A stretch of 64,000 nt of DNA, from NCBI RefSeq assembly GCF_902459645.1, contig NZ_CABPSK010000002.1, positions 1 to 64,000 on the forward strand, in the 5' to 3' direction. Below, one piece after another: positions 45,967 through 54,699 of this stretch. A program made the position numbers and the translations under genes. This DNA is from Pandoraea pneumonica. Its GTDB lineage: Bacteria > Pseudomonadota > Gammaproteobacteria > Burkholderiales > Burkholderiaceae. Numbering within the stretch: position 1 is the stretch's first letter; each line of letters starts with the position of its first letter. Below the pieces are notes generated by a model. It saw only the letters and a list, made by a program, of their open reading frames with translations. It made no database searches and was not told where the DNA came from.

Positions 45967-47316
45967 ATGGTCGTCGTTCGGCACAGCCGATCGGCAGGGG
46001 CACGTTTGACCACGCTCGACGCGTTGCGTTGCATGTCACGCACTGCGTCGGGAGTGATATCGCGCGTCGGCGCACGCTTCGGCGGTGTAGCCGAGGCGTC
46101 CGATGTGAAACCGCGACAGTCCTTCCGGGGTCTGGCCGCGGCCGTCCTCTTTGGGGCGGCGAGCCTGCTGACGGCAGTCAATGCGCTTGCGCAGAACAAT
46201 TTATCGGCGGCAACAACCGCCAGCAGTGCCAACGGTGGCATCAGCGCCGCTGGCAACGCCGCCGTCGTCGCGCTGCCATCCACGGGCGGCCCGGTAGCTA
46301 TCAACCCGGCCGTACCGATCGGGCAGTCGACCATGACGCAGGGCGTGGCGCAGCTCAAAGAGCGCTACAACCTCTCGCACGTCTGGCTGCGCTCGGAAAC
46401 CGACGGCGGCGCATCGCTCGAAGCGGCAACGGCGGGCGACGATGCCTCTCGGATGCTCCCGGTCGCCAGCCTGTCCAAATCGGTCACGGCCATCGGCATC
46501 GCCCTGCTCGTGCAACAAGGCAAGCTCTCGCTCGATGCGAAGCTCGGCGACTTGCTCAACGCCTATTCCAAGGAACACGGCAAGCCGCTCGACCCTAGCC
46601 TGCGCGATCTGAGCGTGCGCCGTCTGCTGGCGCACCGTGCGGGGCTCGCCACCAACGGCTATAACGATCCCATCAACGGGCTGTACAGCGGGCTGGCGAT
46701 TCGCCGCGTTGGCGGCAGCGCCGATTTCTTCAACTATCTCGATGCGGGCGACGCCGGTCACTCCACGGGCAAGTCCGACTTCGTGTATTCGAACGTCTCG
46801 TATCTGCTGTTGGGGATGGTGATCGAAGCCGTCTCGGGCGAGGACTACAAAGACTTCTGCGAGAAGAACATCTTCGGCCCGCTCGGCATCGCCGACGCGA
46901 CGCTGCCCGACAGTTGGCGCTTGCTGGCGCCGTTCGCGGGCTGGCAGATGTCGACCTCGGCGCTGCTCAAGGTCTGGCGCGTGTTCGATATTCGCCGTCC
47001 GAGCCTGCTTACGGAGAAGACGTTGCGCGCGATGCTGCTCGACAAGCAGGCGGGCCCGATCAACCCGGACCGCGACATCTTCTACACGCTAGGGGTGTTT
47101 CTCGTGCCGGGGGCGAGCGACCGAAGCTATCGCATCAGCCACGACGGCATTGCCGACTTTTTCCGCACGCAGTCGACGTATTACACCGTGGTCGAAAAGA
47201 CGGTGCCGGGCGATAGTTGGGCGCTCGTCGTCTCGCCAATTCCGCCGCGTGGACAATTCGGTGCGATTCAGCGCGACGTGCGCAAGATCATTCGACAGGC
47301 GCGTCTGGTGCCGTAA
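45967..47316 (+). CDS. Exported serine hydrolase, class C beta-lactamase/DD-peptidase fold
   Basis: The 449-residue protein has a signal-like segment (FRGLAAAVLFGAASLLTAVNALAQ, about 53-76; processing near AQ), then a beta-lactamase fold with S168-L-S-K171 as the SxxK active site (VASLSKS) and Y274-S-N276 as the YxN motif (DFVYSNVSYLLLGMVIEAVSGE). The KTG-like third motif is not certain. Such proteins include esterases, peptidases and penicillin-binding enzymes; antibiotic resistance should not be assumed. The start is uncertain because the N-terminus is long. The last 29 bases overlap the convergent GIY-YIG gene. Confidence 0.8.
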   Translation: MVVVRHSRSAGARLTTLDALRCMSRTASGVISRVGARFGGVAEASDVKPRQSFRGLAAAVLFGAASLLTAVNALAQNNLSAATTASSANGGISAAGNAAVVALPSTGGPVAINPAVPIGQSTMTQGVAQLKERYNLSHVWLRSETDGGASLEAATAGDDASRMLPVASLSKSVTAIGIALLVQQGKLSLDAKLGDLLNAYSKEHGKPLDPSLRDLSVRRLLAHRAGLATNGYNDPINGLYSGLAIRRVGGSADFFNYLDAGDAGHSTGKSDFVYSNVSYLLLGMVIEAVSGEDYKDFCEKNIFGPLGIADATLPDSWRLLAPFAGWQMSTSALLKVWRVFDIRRPSLLTEKTLRAMLLDKQAGPINPDRDIFYTLGVFLVPGASDRSYRISHDGIADFFRTQSTYYTVVEKTVPGDSWALVVSPIPPRGQFGAIQRDVRKIIRQARLVP

Positions 47317-47740
47317 CTTTGCGGCGGCGTGGTGATGGCGAAGCGGATGGCGATGCGGATTTCGGTGTGGGCTTCGGCGTGCGCTTCGTTGTTCGCTGTG
47401 TTGTTGGCTTCGTTGTGGGCTTCGGCTTAGGCCCAGATTCCGCAGCGATGTCGCTCCCCCCGAAATCCACGACGAGCTTGCCCGCAATCAGCGCGCGCTT
47501 TTGCGTCGCACTCAATTGCTTTACGCGATATTCGGCGCGCGACGCCGCCGAGCGATCCGCGAAATCCAACGACAACAAGATGCGCGACGGCGGATAAGCG
47601 CGCGTAAAGCGCGCCCCCTTTCCCGCGACGTGCGCGGCGTAGCGCGCCTCCACATCCACCGTGATACCGGTGTAAATGCGCGATCCAGCGCATTCGAGCA
47701 GATAGAGAAACCACGGTTTGCGTGGTGGCGCGTCTGTCAT
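47288..47740 (-). CDS. GIY-YIG-domain protein (UPF0213/YhbQ type) with low-complexity tail
   Basis: The 150-residue protein has a single GIY-YIG fold (WFLYLLECAGSRIYTGITVDVEARYAAHVAGKGARFTR, about 10-45) like small stand-alone YhbQ proteins, which may be structure-specific nucleases. Residues about 100-140 are a simple tail rich in Lys, Pro and Thr (KPKPTTKPTTQRTTKRTPKP), unlike the family norm of about 95 residues. The ATG overlaps the AraC stop (ATGA). The 3' end overlaps the serine hydrolase gene. It is not associated with an intron. Confidence 0.82.
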   Translation of the reverse strand: MTDAPPRKPWFLYLLECAGSRIYTGITVDVEARYAAHVAGKGARFTRAYPPSRILLSLDFADRSAASRAEYRVKQLSATQKRALIAGKLVVDFGGSDIAAESGPKPKPTTKPTTQRTTKRTPKPTPKSASPSASPSPRRRKVTAPDAPVE

Positions 47741-48549
47741 CCCTTCGTCCGTCCTTCACGCGTGAACTCGCGCGGCGACACCCCTAAGGCGCGGCGGAAC
47801 ATGGCCGAGAACGCGGCCGGGTTCGCATAACCGAGGCGCGCGGCCACGCTCGCCACTGGCACACCGCGCGCAATCCAGTCGACCGCACGTGCCAGGCGCA
47901 CCTGCTGCCGCCACGTGCCGAAACTCGTTCCCAACTCCGTGCTGAATAGCCGCGCGAGCGTGCGCTCCGACGCGCCCACTTCGTCCGCCCACTGCGAAAG
48001 CGACCGGTCGTCGTCGGGTTGCTCCATCAGCGCGTCGCACAGCAATCGCAGACGGCGGTCAGTGGGCATCTGCAAATCGAGCGAAACGGCTGGCGCGTCG
48101 CGCAGTTCCTCGATGAGCAGCGCAGTGATGAGTTCATGACGTCGCGCCGTGACCGGCGCTTCGCTCGCAAGCGCTGCGGCAAGGTCGCGCAGCAGCGGCG
48201 ACGCCTCGATCACCACACAGCGGTCGGCGGGCAGTGGCGAGGCGTCGGGCCACAAATACAGCGCGTAGAACTCAGCCACGCCTAGCGCCGCCACTTCATG
48301 CAGCATTTCGGCGGGCACCCACGCGGCGCGGAAGATCGGTGCGATCAGACTGGTGTTTCCCGCCGTGATGCGCAGCCCACCGCGCAGCGGGAGTATCAAC
48401 TGTCCCCACGCATGGCGGTGCGATTCGATGAGCGCGTCGGCTGGTGGCGCGCGCAGATGTGCGATGACGGGCACCTCGGCGCTGGGCGCCGTGCGTGGCA
48501 TGGGGAAGAAATTCGGACGCGCCGCTGGCGCGCGCGGGGGGCGTGGCAT
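47737..48549 (-). CDS. AraC-family regulator with N-terminal cupin
   Basis: The 270-residue protein has an N-terminal cupin sensor (HRHAWGQLILPLRGGLRITAG, about 43-65) and two C-terminal AraC HTHs (about 170-265: WADEVGASERTLARLF and AARLGYANPAAFSAMFRRALGVSPREFTR). It is divergent from the SLC13-type transporter gene (145-bp gap) and probably regulates it; it is followed in operon by the GIY-YIG gene. Confidence 0.87.
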   Translation of the reverse strand: MPRPPRAPAARPNFFPMPRTAPSAEVPVIAHLRAPPADALIESHRHAWGQLILPLRGGLRITAGNTSLIAPIFRAAWVPAEMLHEVAALGVAEFYALYLWPDASPLPADRCVVIEASPLLRDLAAALASEAPVTARRHELITALLIEELRDAPAVSLDLQMPTDRRLRLLCDALMEQPDDDRSLSQWADEVGASERTLARLFSTELGTSFGTWRQQVRLARAVDWIARGVPVASVAARLGYANPAAFSAMFRRALGVSPREFTREGRTKG

Positions 48550-48693
48550 GTTCGCGTTGGTATTTGTCCGTATCGGGGTGTCCTCGCCCCCGATGAGTCG
48601 CTAGCATACGGCATGACCGGCACGATGCAAGCCACCCTGCCCCCGCCGTCGGTCATACCGACTTTCTGGCCCATCATCACAACGACAAGCGCC

Positions 48694-50235
48694 ATGACCG
48701 ATTCTTCGTCGCAACACCCGCCCGGCAGCACCACGCCGCCCAGTACAACCACCCCCGGATCTCCCGTCCCCGGTATGCCCGCCCCCGCGAGCACCGCCCC
48801 CGCCGGAATCCGCCCCGCAGGCGACCTTCGTCAGGAACGCCTGCGCGCACAGATCCGCGCCCTTTCCGGCTATGCCGTCTACGCCGTGCTCGCCTTGGCG
48901 CTGTGGGCGGCCAGTCACGGCAGCACCACGCTGGGCCTGACACCGACCGCCGCGCAGGCCGCCGTCCTCGTCTTGTTCACCATCGGCGCATGGGCCTTCG
49001 GCCTCTTCCCGGAGCCGATCACGACGCTCACGTTCTTCCTGCTGGCAGTCCTCCTGCACGTGGCGAAACCCGAAGTCATCTTCGCGGGCTTCCATTCCGC
49101 CGCCTGGTGGCTCGTGTTCGGGGGCGCCGTCACCGGCATTGCGGTACGCACCACCGGCCTCGGGACGAAACTCGCCGCGACGCTGTTCGCGCTCAAGCGC
49201 CCCACTTACCCGCGCTATGTCGCATCGGTGATGGTCGCGTGCGTCGGGCTTGCCTTCGTGATGCCCTCGACGACCGGGCGCATTCTGCTGCTCATCCCTA
49301 TCGTGCTGGCGCTGGCCGACCGCATCGGGCTGACAGAGGGACGGCGCGGGCGCACCGGCCTGGTCATGACCGTGGCCGCCGCGAGTTACATGCCGCCCAC
49401 GACCATCCTGCCCGCCAACATCCCCAACAGCGTGCTGATGGGGGCGGCCGACTCGTTCTACGGTGTGAAGCTGCATTACGCGCCGTATCTGCTGCTGCAC
49501 TTCCCCGTGCTTGGTGCGTTGAAGGCCGCCATTCTGGTATGGGCCATTTGCCGACTGTTTCCGGATAACGGCCCATTGGAGAACGCGAAAGACACCGTCG
49601 CGCCGCCGCTGTCAGGCGACGCTCGACGCCTTTCGGTGCTGCTGGCGTTGGCACTGGCCGGGTTCGCGACCGACGCATGGCACGGCATCTCCCCGGCATG
49701 GATCTCAGTGGCCGCCGCCATCATTTGCCTGCTGCCTGCCATTCACATCGTCACGCCGAAGACGTTCACCGAAAGGATGCACATCACGCCACTCGTCTAC
49801 GTCGCGGGGTTCCTCGGCGTGGGTGCCGTGGTCGCCGATACCGGCTTGGGCGAGAAGCTCGCTCGCCTGTGTCTCGACGCGGTGGGCATGATGCCCGGCA
49901 CCCCCGTCATCAACGCCGCATGGCTGATCGTCATCGGGGCCGCGATTGGTCTCGTGGCGACGTTGCCCGGATTACCGGCCGTCCTCACACCGCTCGCCGG
50001 ACAACTCTCCGTCGCCAGCGGTTTGCCGCTCTACACCGTGCTGATGTTGCAAGTGCCGGTGTTCTCGACCGTGCTGCTGCCTTATCAAAGCCCACCGATG
50101 ATGATCGCCATGCATCTGGGCGGCGTGGGTATGCGCGACGGCACCCGGCTGACCGTGCTGATGACCGTCATCACGCTGGCCTTACTGTTTCCGCTCGATT
50201 ACCTCTGGTGGCGTGTGCTCGGCATGCTTCCGTAA
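48694..50235 (+). CDS. SLC13-type (DASS) anion transporter
   Basis: The 513-residue protein has a disordered Pro/Thr-rich N-terminal 50 residues and about 11-12 membrane segments of the DASS/SLC13 type (VMPSTTGRILLLIPIVLALADRIG with the SNT-like motif replaced by PSTTGR; SYMPPTTILPANIPNSVL; YQSPPMMIAMHLGG). It probably takes up a di- or tricarboxylate or sulfate with sodium; the substrate is unknown. I chose ATG 48694; an in-frame ATG at 48613 would add 27 residues and cannot be excluded, since neither has a good ribosome site. It is divergent from an AraC gene. Confidence 0.78.
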   Translation: MTDSSSQHPPGSTTPPSTTTPGSPVPGMPAPASTAPAGIRPAGDLRQERLRAQIRALSGYAVYAVLALALWAASHGSTTLGLTPTAAQAAVLVLFTIGAWAFGLFPEPITTLTFFLLAVLLHVAKPEVIFAGFHSAAWWLVFGGAVTGIAVRTTGLGTKLAATLFALKRPTYPRYVASVMVACVGLAFVMPSTTGRILLLIPIVLALADRIGLTEGRRGRTGLVMTVAAASYMPPTTILPANIPNSVLMGAADSFYGVKLHYAPYLLLHFPVLGALKAAILVWAICRLFPDNGPLENAKDTVAPPLSGDARRLSVLLALALAGFATDAWHGISPAWISVAAAIICLLPAIHIVTPKTFTERMHITPLVYVAGFLGVGAVVADTGLGEKLARLCLDAVGMMPGTPVINAAWLIVIGAAIGLVATLPGLPAVLTPLAGQLSVASGLPLYTVLMLQVPVFSTVLLPYQSPPMMIAMHLGGVGMRDGTRLTVLMTVITLALLFPLDYLWWRVLGMLP

Positions 50236-50353
50236 ATAGTCGTGACTCCTGAATATCCCTGACGCGCGAAGGGCTGCGTTGGCACGGCGCTTGCATGACA
50301 TGTCGCGCAGCCCGTGAGGCACCACAACGCAGCGTACGTTTGGGAGATCGTTC

Positions 50354-51460
50354 ATGACAGCACCGGAGAGAATCGTCGAGTTGGCGCATAGCGTCAAAAA
50401 CATTGCCGACGACAAGATCGCAACCATCGCCCACATCACCCGGGAGACGAAATACCTTGCGCTCAATGCGCTCATCGAAGCGGCACGTGCTGGCGACGCG
50501 GGACGGGGGTTTGCCGTCGTTGCCAACGAAGTGAAGCACGTGTCCGAGCGCATCACCAACATCGCGGGCGACTTGACGACGGAATTGGCGGGCTCGCTCA
50601 GCGAGTTGTCTTCGCTGGGCGACAGCATGATCGGACAGTTGGAACAGCATCGCGGCCAACGGCTCTCCGATCTCGCGCATCACATGATCGAGATCATCGA
50701 TCGCAACCTATATGAGCGCTCATGCGACGTGCGTTGGTGGGCCACCGATGCCGCGCTCGTCGATGTCCTGAGCGCGCCGTCACCTGAAGCCGCGCGCCAT
50801 GCCTGCCGACGCCTCGGCGTGATTCTCGACAGCTACACGGTCTATCTCGATCTGTGGGTGGCAGACGCCGATGGACGCGTCGTCGCCAACGGCCGTCCGG
50901 ATCGCTATCCCGGCGTGATCGGTGCCGACGTCTCGCGGCACCCTTGGTTTCTCAAAGCGATGAATACACCCAGTGGGGCCGATTACGCTGCGTTCGATGT
51001 GCGGCGTGCCAAGCTGCTGCACAACGCGGAAGTGGCGACGTATGCGACGGCGATTCGCGAGGAAGGCGAAACCCACGGTGCGCCCATCGGCGCGTTGGGC
51101 ATCTTCTTCGATTGGGCCCCGCAGGCGAAGGCCGTCGTGGAAGGGGTTCCGCTGCTACCCGCCGAACGCGCGCGTACGCGCTGCTTGTTGCTCGACGCGG
51201 AGCATCGTGTGCTCGCCTCGAGCGATGGGGAAGGGATTCTGATGGAGCGCTTCGGCTTGCATCGCCCGCGTGAGCATGCGACCGCATCGACGGGCTTTTA
51301 CGATGCGGGCGACGACAGCCTCGTCGGCTATGCGCTCACACCCGGCTACGAGACTTATGAGGGATTGGGATGGTACGGCGTGGTGCAGCAATGGGACAGC
51401 GATGCGGCAGCGGGCGCGACTCGCACCACAACAGTGCAGTCAACGTATCTCGCGGCATGA
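50354..51460 (+). CDS. Soluble chemoreceptor-like protein with C-terminal sensory domain
   Basis: The 368-residue protein has an MCP signalling hairpin tip at the N-terminus (ETKYLALNALIEAARAGDAGRGFAVVANEV, about 31-60) without any membrane segment. A sensory region follows (about 100-300), including WWATDAALVDVLSA and a Cache-like stretch (WVADADGRVVANGRPDRYPGVIGADVS). The order, signalling part first, is the reverse of ordinary receptors and fits cytoplasmic receptors. It may signal to CheA or to another partner. GGGAG precedes the ATG. It is convergent with and overlaps the T3SS operon end by 21 bases. Confidence 0.75.
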   Translation: MTAPERIVELAHSVKNIADDKIATIAHITRETKYLALNALIEAARAGDAGRGFAVVANEVKHVSERITNIAGDLTTELAGSLSELSSLGDSMIGQLEQHRGQRLSDLAHHMIEIIDRNLYERSCDVRWWATDAALVDVLSAPSPEAARHACRRLGVILDSYTVYLDLWVADADGRVVANGRPDRYPGVIGADVSRHPWFLKAMNTPSGADYAAFDVRRAKLLHNAEVATYATAIREEGETHGAPIGALGIFFDWAPQAKAVVEGVPLLPAERARTRCLLLDAEHRVLASSDGEGILMERFGLHRPREHATASTGFYDAGDDSLVGYALTPGYETYEGLGWYGVVQQWDSDAAAGATRTTTVQSTYLAA

Positions 51461-51889
51461 CGGTGGCTGGCGAAAAAACGTCAACCAACGGTCGCCGTCG
51501 ACGCTGCACCACCGTGCGCCCAGCGATTCGAAGTGAGCCGCCAGGCGCGCGCGGCTGACGGCCGTCTCCGATTGGCGCAGCCCCGGCAGCACCATCCCGC
51601 GCACTGCCGCCACATCGGGAAGCGCTGTGAGCAACTGCTGCAACAGCGTCGTCAGTTCACGAACGGCACCTTGCAAAGACGGGCTCACGCCACAGGCTGC
51701 GAACGCGCAAACGATGAGGTGGCTACCTGCCACGCGATAGGTGAACGTCATGGTCTCGCAGGTGACCCGCCAGCCAAGCAGAATGTCCGTACCGTCGATG
51801 AGCACGGCGCGAGGCGTGAGCCGACGGGTTCGCATAAAGCGAGATACCGAGGCATGGACCTCGGTATCTTCGGGGGAAGTCTCGGGCAC
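51440..51889 (-). CDS. T3SS operon protein, LcrR/PcrR-like (tentative)
   Basis: The 149-residue protein is the last gene of the translocon operon, ten bases after the YopD-like gene. No family is certain. By eye it resembles LcrR/PcrR: a GTDILLGWRV stretch after an N-terminal helix and a C-terminal pattern of arginine-rich helix followed by a W and an exposed strand (SLGARWCSVDGDRWLTFFRQ). LcrR-like proteins affect secretion of the tip protein and low-calcium control. In Yersinia lcrR precedes lcrG; here it is at the other end. It could equally be a class I chaperone. Confidence 0.45.
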   Translation of the reverse strand: MPETSPEDTEVHASVSRFMRTRRLTPRAVLIDGTDILLGWRVTCETMTFTYRVAGSHLIVCAFAACGVSPSLQGAVRELTTLLQQLLTALPDVAAVRGMVLPGLRQSETAVSRARLAAHFESLGARWCSVDGDRWLTFFRQPPSCREIR

Positions 51890-51898
51890 CTGGGGCGC

Positions 51899-52576
51899 TT
51901 ACCGCGGCACCATCGACGCGTAGAACTGTTTCGCGAACTCGGTCAATTGCCGGATGGTGTCGACCGATTGCCCCAGCGTCTGCTGCGCGTCATCGCCAAC
52001 GCGGCGTGCGTCATCCGACAACCCTTCCGACGCATCACGGCGAAATTGCGTATGCGCCGCAAAGTTCGCACCTTCGCGCTCTTCATGAGCCCCGGCTGCT
52101 GCGGTACTGCCTTGCGTCACGTCACTCGCGGCCCGCGACGACGTACTCGCGACATTCACGATGGACTCTGCCCCCTGCCCCACGCGCCATAGTGCGGCGC
52201 CACCCGATAACCCGACGCCTAGCGAAAGTGCGCCGCCTCCTATTTGTCCACCGGCGTGAAGCAAAGCAGCGGACTTTCGCTTATCCGCCTCCTGTAGCCC
52301 CGACGCCAGTTGAGCGACGAATTGCTCCCAGCGCTGCGCTCGCATCTCTGCCGACGATTGCGCCTTGATATCGCGTAGTCGTTTCAGCAGATCGGCGAAG
52401 AGTTGCGACAACTTCGACATCATTGAAATCAGACTGTCGATCGCCGCCCTCACCTGCCGTGCGTCGTGCTTGCCGTCTACCTCAGGGCCGACCCTGCCGC
52501 CGGTTGTCTCGTCCGACATCTGCGGTGCCGGGGTTGCGGCCACTACAACGCCGGGCGCGAGTAATTGAATGTTCAT
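51899..52576 (-). CDS. T3SS minor translocator SctB (YopD/PopD/SipC-like)
   Basis: The 225-residue protein has a single hydrophobic segment (about 103-131: AALLHAGGQIGGGALSLGV), a charged helical N-terminal part, a polar middle and a C-terminal amphipathic helix (QTLGQSVDTIRQLTEFAKQF, about 199-218). That layout is what YopD, PopD and SipC-type second translocators have. It would insert into the host membrane with the SctE partner to form the pore. It follows the YopB-like gene by 20 bp, with a GAGG stretch at spacing. Sequence identity to known families is low by eye, so the role rests on layout and position. Confidence 0.7.
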   Translation of the reverse strand: MNIQLLAPGVVVAATPAPQMSDETTGGRVGPEVDGKHDARQVRAAIDSLISMMSKLSQLFADLLKRLRDIKAQSSAEMRAQRWEQFVAQLASGLQEADKRKSAALLHAGGQIGGGALSLGVGLSGGAALWRVGQGAESIVNVASTSSRAASDVTQGSTAAAGAHEEREGANFAAHTQFRRDASEGLSDDARRVGDDAQQTLGQSVDTIRQLTEFAKQFYASMVPR

Positions 52577-52596
52577 CTCTTTGATTTCCTCAAGGG

Positions 52597-54231
52597 TTAC
52601 GCCAAGGCGTTGGCCAAGGCCGATCGAACGCGGTTACGGTCTCCGATAGCGTCATGCGCCGCCTCAATCATTAACTGATGCGACTCGGACAACGTCCGCT
52701 GGCGTTTGATTAACGTGTCGACGTCCGTCGAAAGATCCCGGTGCCGGGCAGCGACGCTTTGCGATTTGAGCGATAACAGGTCGGCCTCATACCGCAGCTT
52801 CGCGGTCTGAACGCCAAAGGCGCCGTTGGTGATCGTCGTAGCCGCTGCAACCGTCTGCCGCGCCAACGTCACCGCATACATGCGAGTCGTCCATCGCGCC
52901 GAACGCACAAACACTTTCTGCACGGATGTCGAGACACTCGCGGATAGCGTTTCGGCATTCAGCGCGGTGCGCCCGCCTTTCTCGGCGATCTGCTTTATCG
53001 CTCTGACGACCGATCGCTCAACGGCTTTCTCGACGGAACCCGAGTGCGTGGTCCCTGCGCGAAGCAATGCCGCCAACCGTGGCGACGCATGTCGTTTCAG
53101 CATCTGTGAAACAGCCTGATTGACGCCGTGTCCGACGCGCCCGCTCAGTTCCACCGCGGCCTGACGCGCCATCCCGGCGCCGCCGTCGAGTGCCGCTTGG
53201 ATGGCACCGTCGCCACCGCGTTGCATCACCTTTCGGGTGATCTCGCCGATCAGCTCCGGCGCCGTTTCTTGCGCTGCGGCGGCATTGGCCTTTGCGACCT
53301 GCGCCGCCGACTTCGATGCTTCGCTCATCGTCTTCGCTTTCGCGGCGGCCCGTGCTGCGGCTTTGCGCACCGCCAAGCCCACGACGGCATTCTTTGCCGT
53401 ACTTGTGATATCGACGGCGGCGGCTGCCATGCTCAATCCCATCTGGGCATAAGACAACTTGGACGCGACGTGTTCTGCCACATTTTTATCAACGCAACCT
53501 GCGGTGGCCAGCGTCTTGAGCGCCGCTGCGCCAATGCCGACCATACCGGCCGCGAGATTGAGCACCCCGCCACCGACCAGCATCGGATTGGCCGTCACAA
53601 GCCCCGCGAACACCTTGCCAGCGCCGAACACGATGTCGACGGCAGGCATGATCCAGTCGAGTACCGCACCCGCGACACCGGCCTTGCGCGCCGCGTTCGC
53701 TTCTTCGGCGCGAAGTTCGCGCTCCTTTGTCATTTGCTCGCGGCGTTCTTTTGAGAGCGCTTCCATGCGCTTTCCTGCAATCGTCATCGCTTCGTTGTGC
53801 GCCGAGGCCATTGCGCCGTTGACGTTTTGCTCGCGCATCACGTTTGCTAGCAAGTACGTCGTCATGTCCATGCTGTCGCGATAGCCATCGACGCGTGAGG
53901 CGAGCTGTGTCCATGTGCCGGGCGGGGCGGTAACTTCCGTATCGTCTTGTTGTTCCGGCTGATGCGCTGCACACCCGCGCAGTTGTGTCGAAATGCGCGT
54001 GAGCGTCTCAACGAAGCGGACATCTTGGGGAAACGTTTGATCATGGCGCCGTTGCTTTGCTGAAACGGCATCGAGTCCGGGCGGGAGCAGGTTCGGCGGC
54101 CACGCCAGCGGGGGTTCCGACTTGATGGACGGCGCATCGCGCATCGGGTCGGCGTCGAGAACACGGAATGCGTCATCCGGCGGCTTTTCGATCGGCCGCA
54201 CGCCGAGGGTGGGGGTTATCGATGGGGACAT
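52597..54231 (-). CDS. T3SS major translocator SctE (YopB/PopB/SipB-like)
   Basis: The 544-residue protein has a charged, partly coiled-coil N-terminal third (about 145-183: MTIAGKRMEALSKERREQMT), a long hydrophobic region (about 184-243: GVAGAVLDWIMPAVDIVFGA and GGGVLNLAAGMVGIGAAALK) and a second one (about 261-288), then a coiled-coil-prone C-terminal half. Two transmembrane hairpins flanked by coiled coils are the mark of YopB/IpaB translocators. It forms the pore with SctB. It starts three bases after the stop of the chaperone gene. Longer than YopB/PopB (about 390-400) and near IpaB/SipB (580-590). Confidence 0.8.
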   Translation of the reverse strand: MSPSITPTLGVRPIEKPPDDAFRVLDADPMRDAPSIKSEPPLAWPPNLLPPGLDAVSAKQRRHDQTFPQDVRFVETLTRISTQLRGCAAHQPEQQDDTEVTAPPGTWTQLASRVDGYRDSMDMTTYLLANVMREQNVNGAMASAHNEAMTIAGKRMEALSKERREQMTKERELRAEEANAARKAGVAGAVLDWIMPAVDIVFGAGKVFAGLVTANPMLVGGGVLNLAAGMVGIGAAALKTLATAGCVDKNVAEHVASKLSYAQMGLSMAAAAVDITSTAKNAVVGLAVRKAAARAAAKAKTMSEASKSAAQVAKANAAAAQETAPELIGEITRKVMQRGGDGAIQAALDGGAGMARQAAVELSGRVGHGVNQAVSQMLKRHASPRLAALLRAGTTHSGSVEKAVERSVVRAIKQIAEKGGRTALNAETLSASVSTSVQKVFVRSARWTTRMYAVTLARQTVAAATTITNGAFGVQTAKLRYEADLLSLKSQSVAARHRDLSTDVDTLIKRQRTLSESHQLMIEAAHDAIGDRNRVRSALANALA

Positions 54232-54234
54232 GGA

Positions 54235-54699
54235 TCAGTCTTTGGATTGAGATGGGTCTTCGATGCGTGCCAGAGCGGCCACAGCGGTGCGATGCAATTC
54301 GGCACTGCGCGAGTCTCGCTTCGACCATCGAATCGCCGCACGCAGCGCCTTGCATGCGAAACGGCGATTTCCCTTCATGAGATAGCTGTAACTGGCCAGA
54401 AACGGCGGCTGCGGGTCACGCCAGCGAAGCAATGCCGCCTTCGCAAAACAGAACAGCGCTTCCGAGTGCCGAGCGGCGCGTTGATGGCAGATACCCAGCG
54501 CGAGCCAGCCACCGTAATCCCACGCATCGAGGCTGACGACGAGGTAGTACAACGACTGCGCTCTGGCCATGTCACCGGCGGCAAAACAACGATTGCCTTC
54601 GGCGTAGAGCGCGCCAATATCCTGAGGATCGATCTCCGCCAGCATGGCAAGCGAACCGCCCGCGCCGATGAATGCCTCAAAGCGCTGAGCGGCCGTCAT
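54235..54699 (-). CDS. T3SS translocator chaperone, SycD/LcrH/SicA-like TPR protein
   Basis: The 154-residue protein is a class II chaperone: three TPR repeats (about 28-135) with the typical spacing ALYAEGNRCFAAGDMARAQS, LVVSLDAWDYGGWLALGICHQ, HSEALFCFAKAALLRWRDPQPPFLASYSYLMKG. This lines up well by eye with SycD (LYSLAFNQYQSGKYEDAHKV, VLDHYDSRFFLGLGACRQ). It would hold SctE and SctB in a secretion-ready state. It overlaps the tip protein stop by one base (TGATG) and ends three bases before the SctE start, so synthesis is coupled. Confidence 0.88.
   Translation of the reverse strand: MTAAQRFEAFIGAGGSLAMLAEIDPQDIGALYAEGNRCFAAGDMARAQSLYYLVVSLDAWDYGGWLALGICHQRAARHSEALFCFAKAALLRWRDPQPPFLASYSYLMKGNRRFACKALRAAIRWSKRDSRSAELHRTAVAALARIEDPSQSKD

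Noticed and set aside
45967-47316. Antibiotic-resistance beta-lactamase
   Set aside because: SxxK and YxN are shared by many peptidases and esterases; the third motif is uncertain and nothing else points to resistance.
47288-47740. Homing endonuclease or mobile intron
   Set aside because: A single small GIY-YIG domain in an operon with an AraC gene fits UPF0213/YhbQ proteins; no intron or inserted gene is present.
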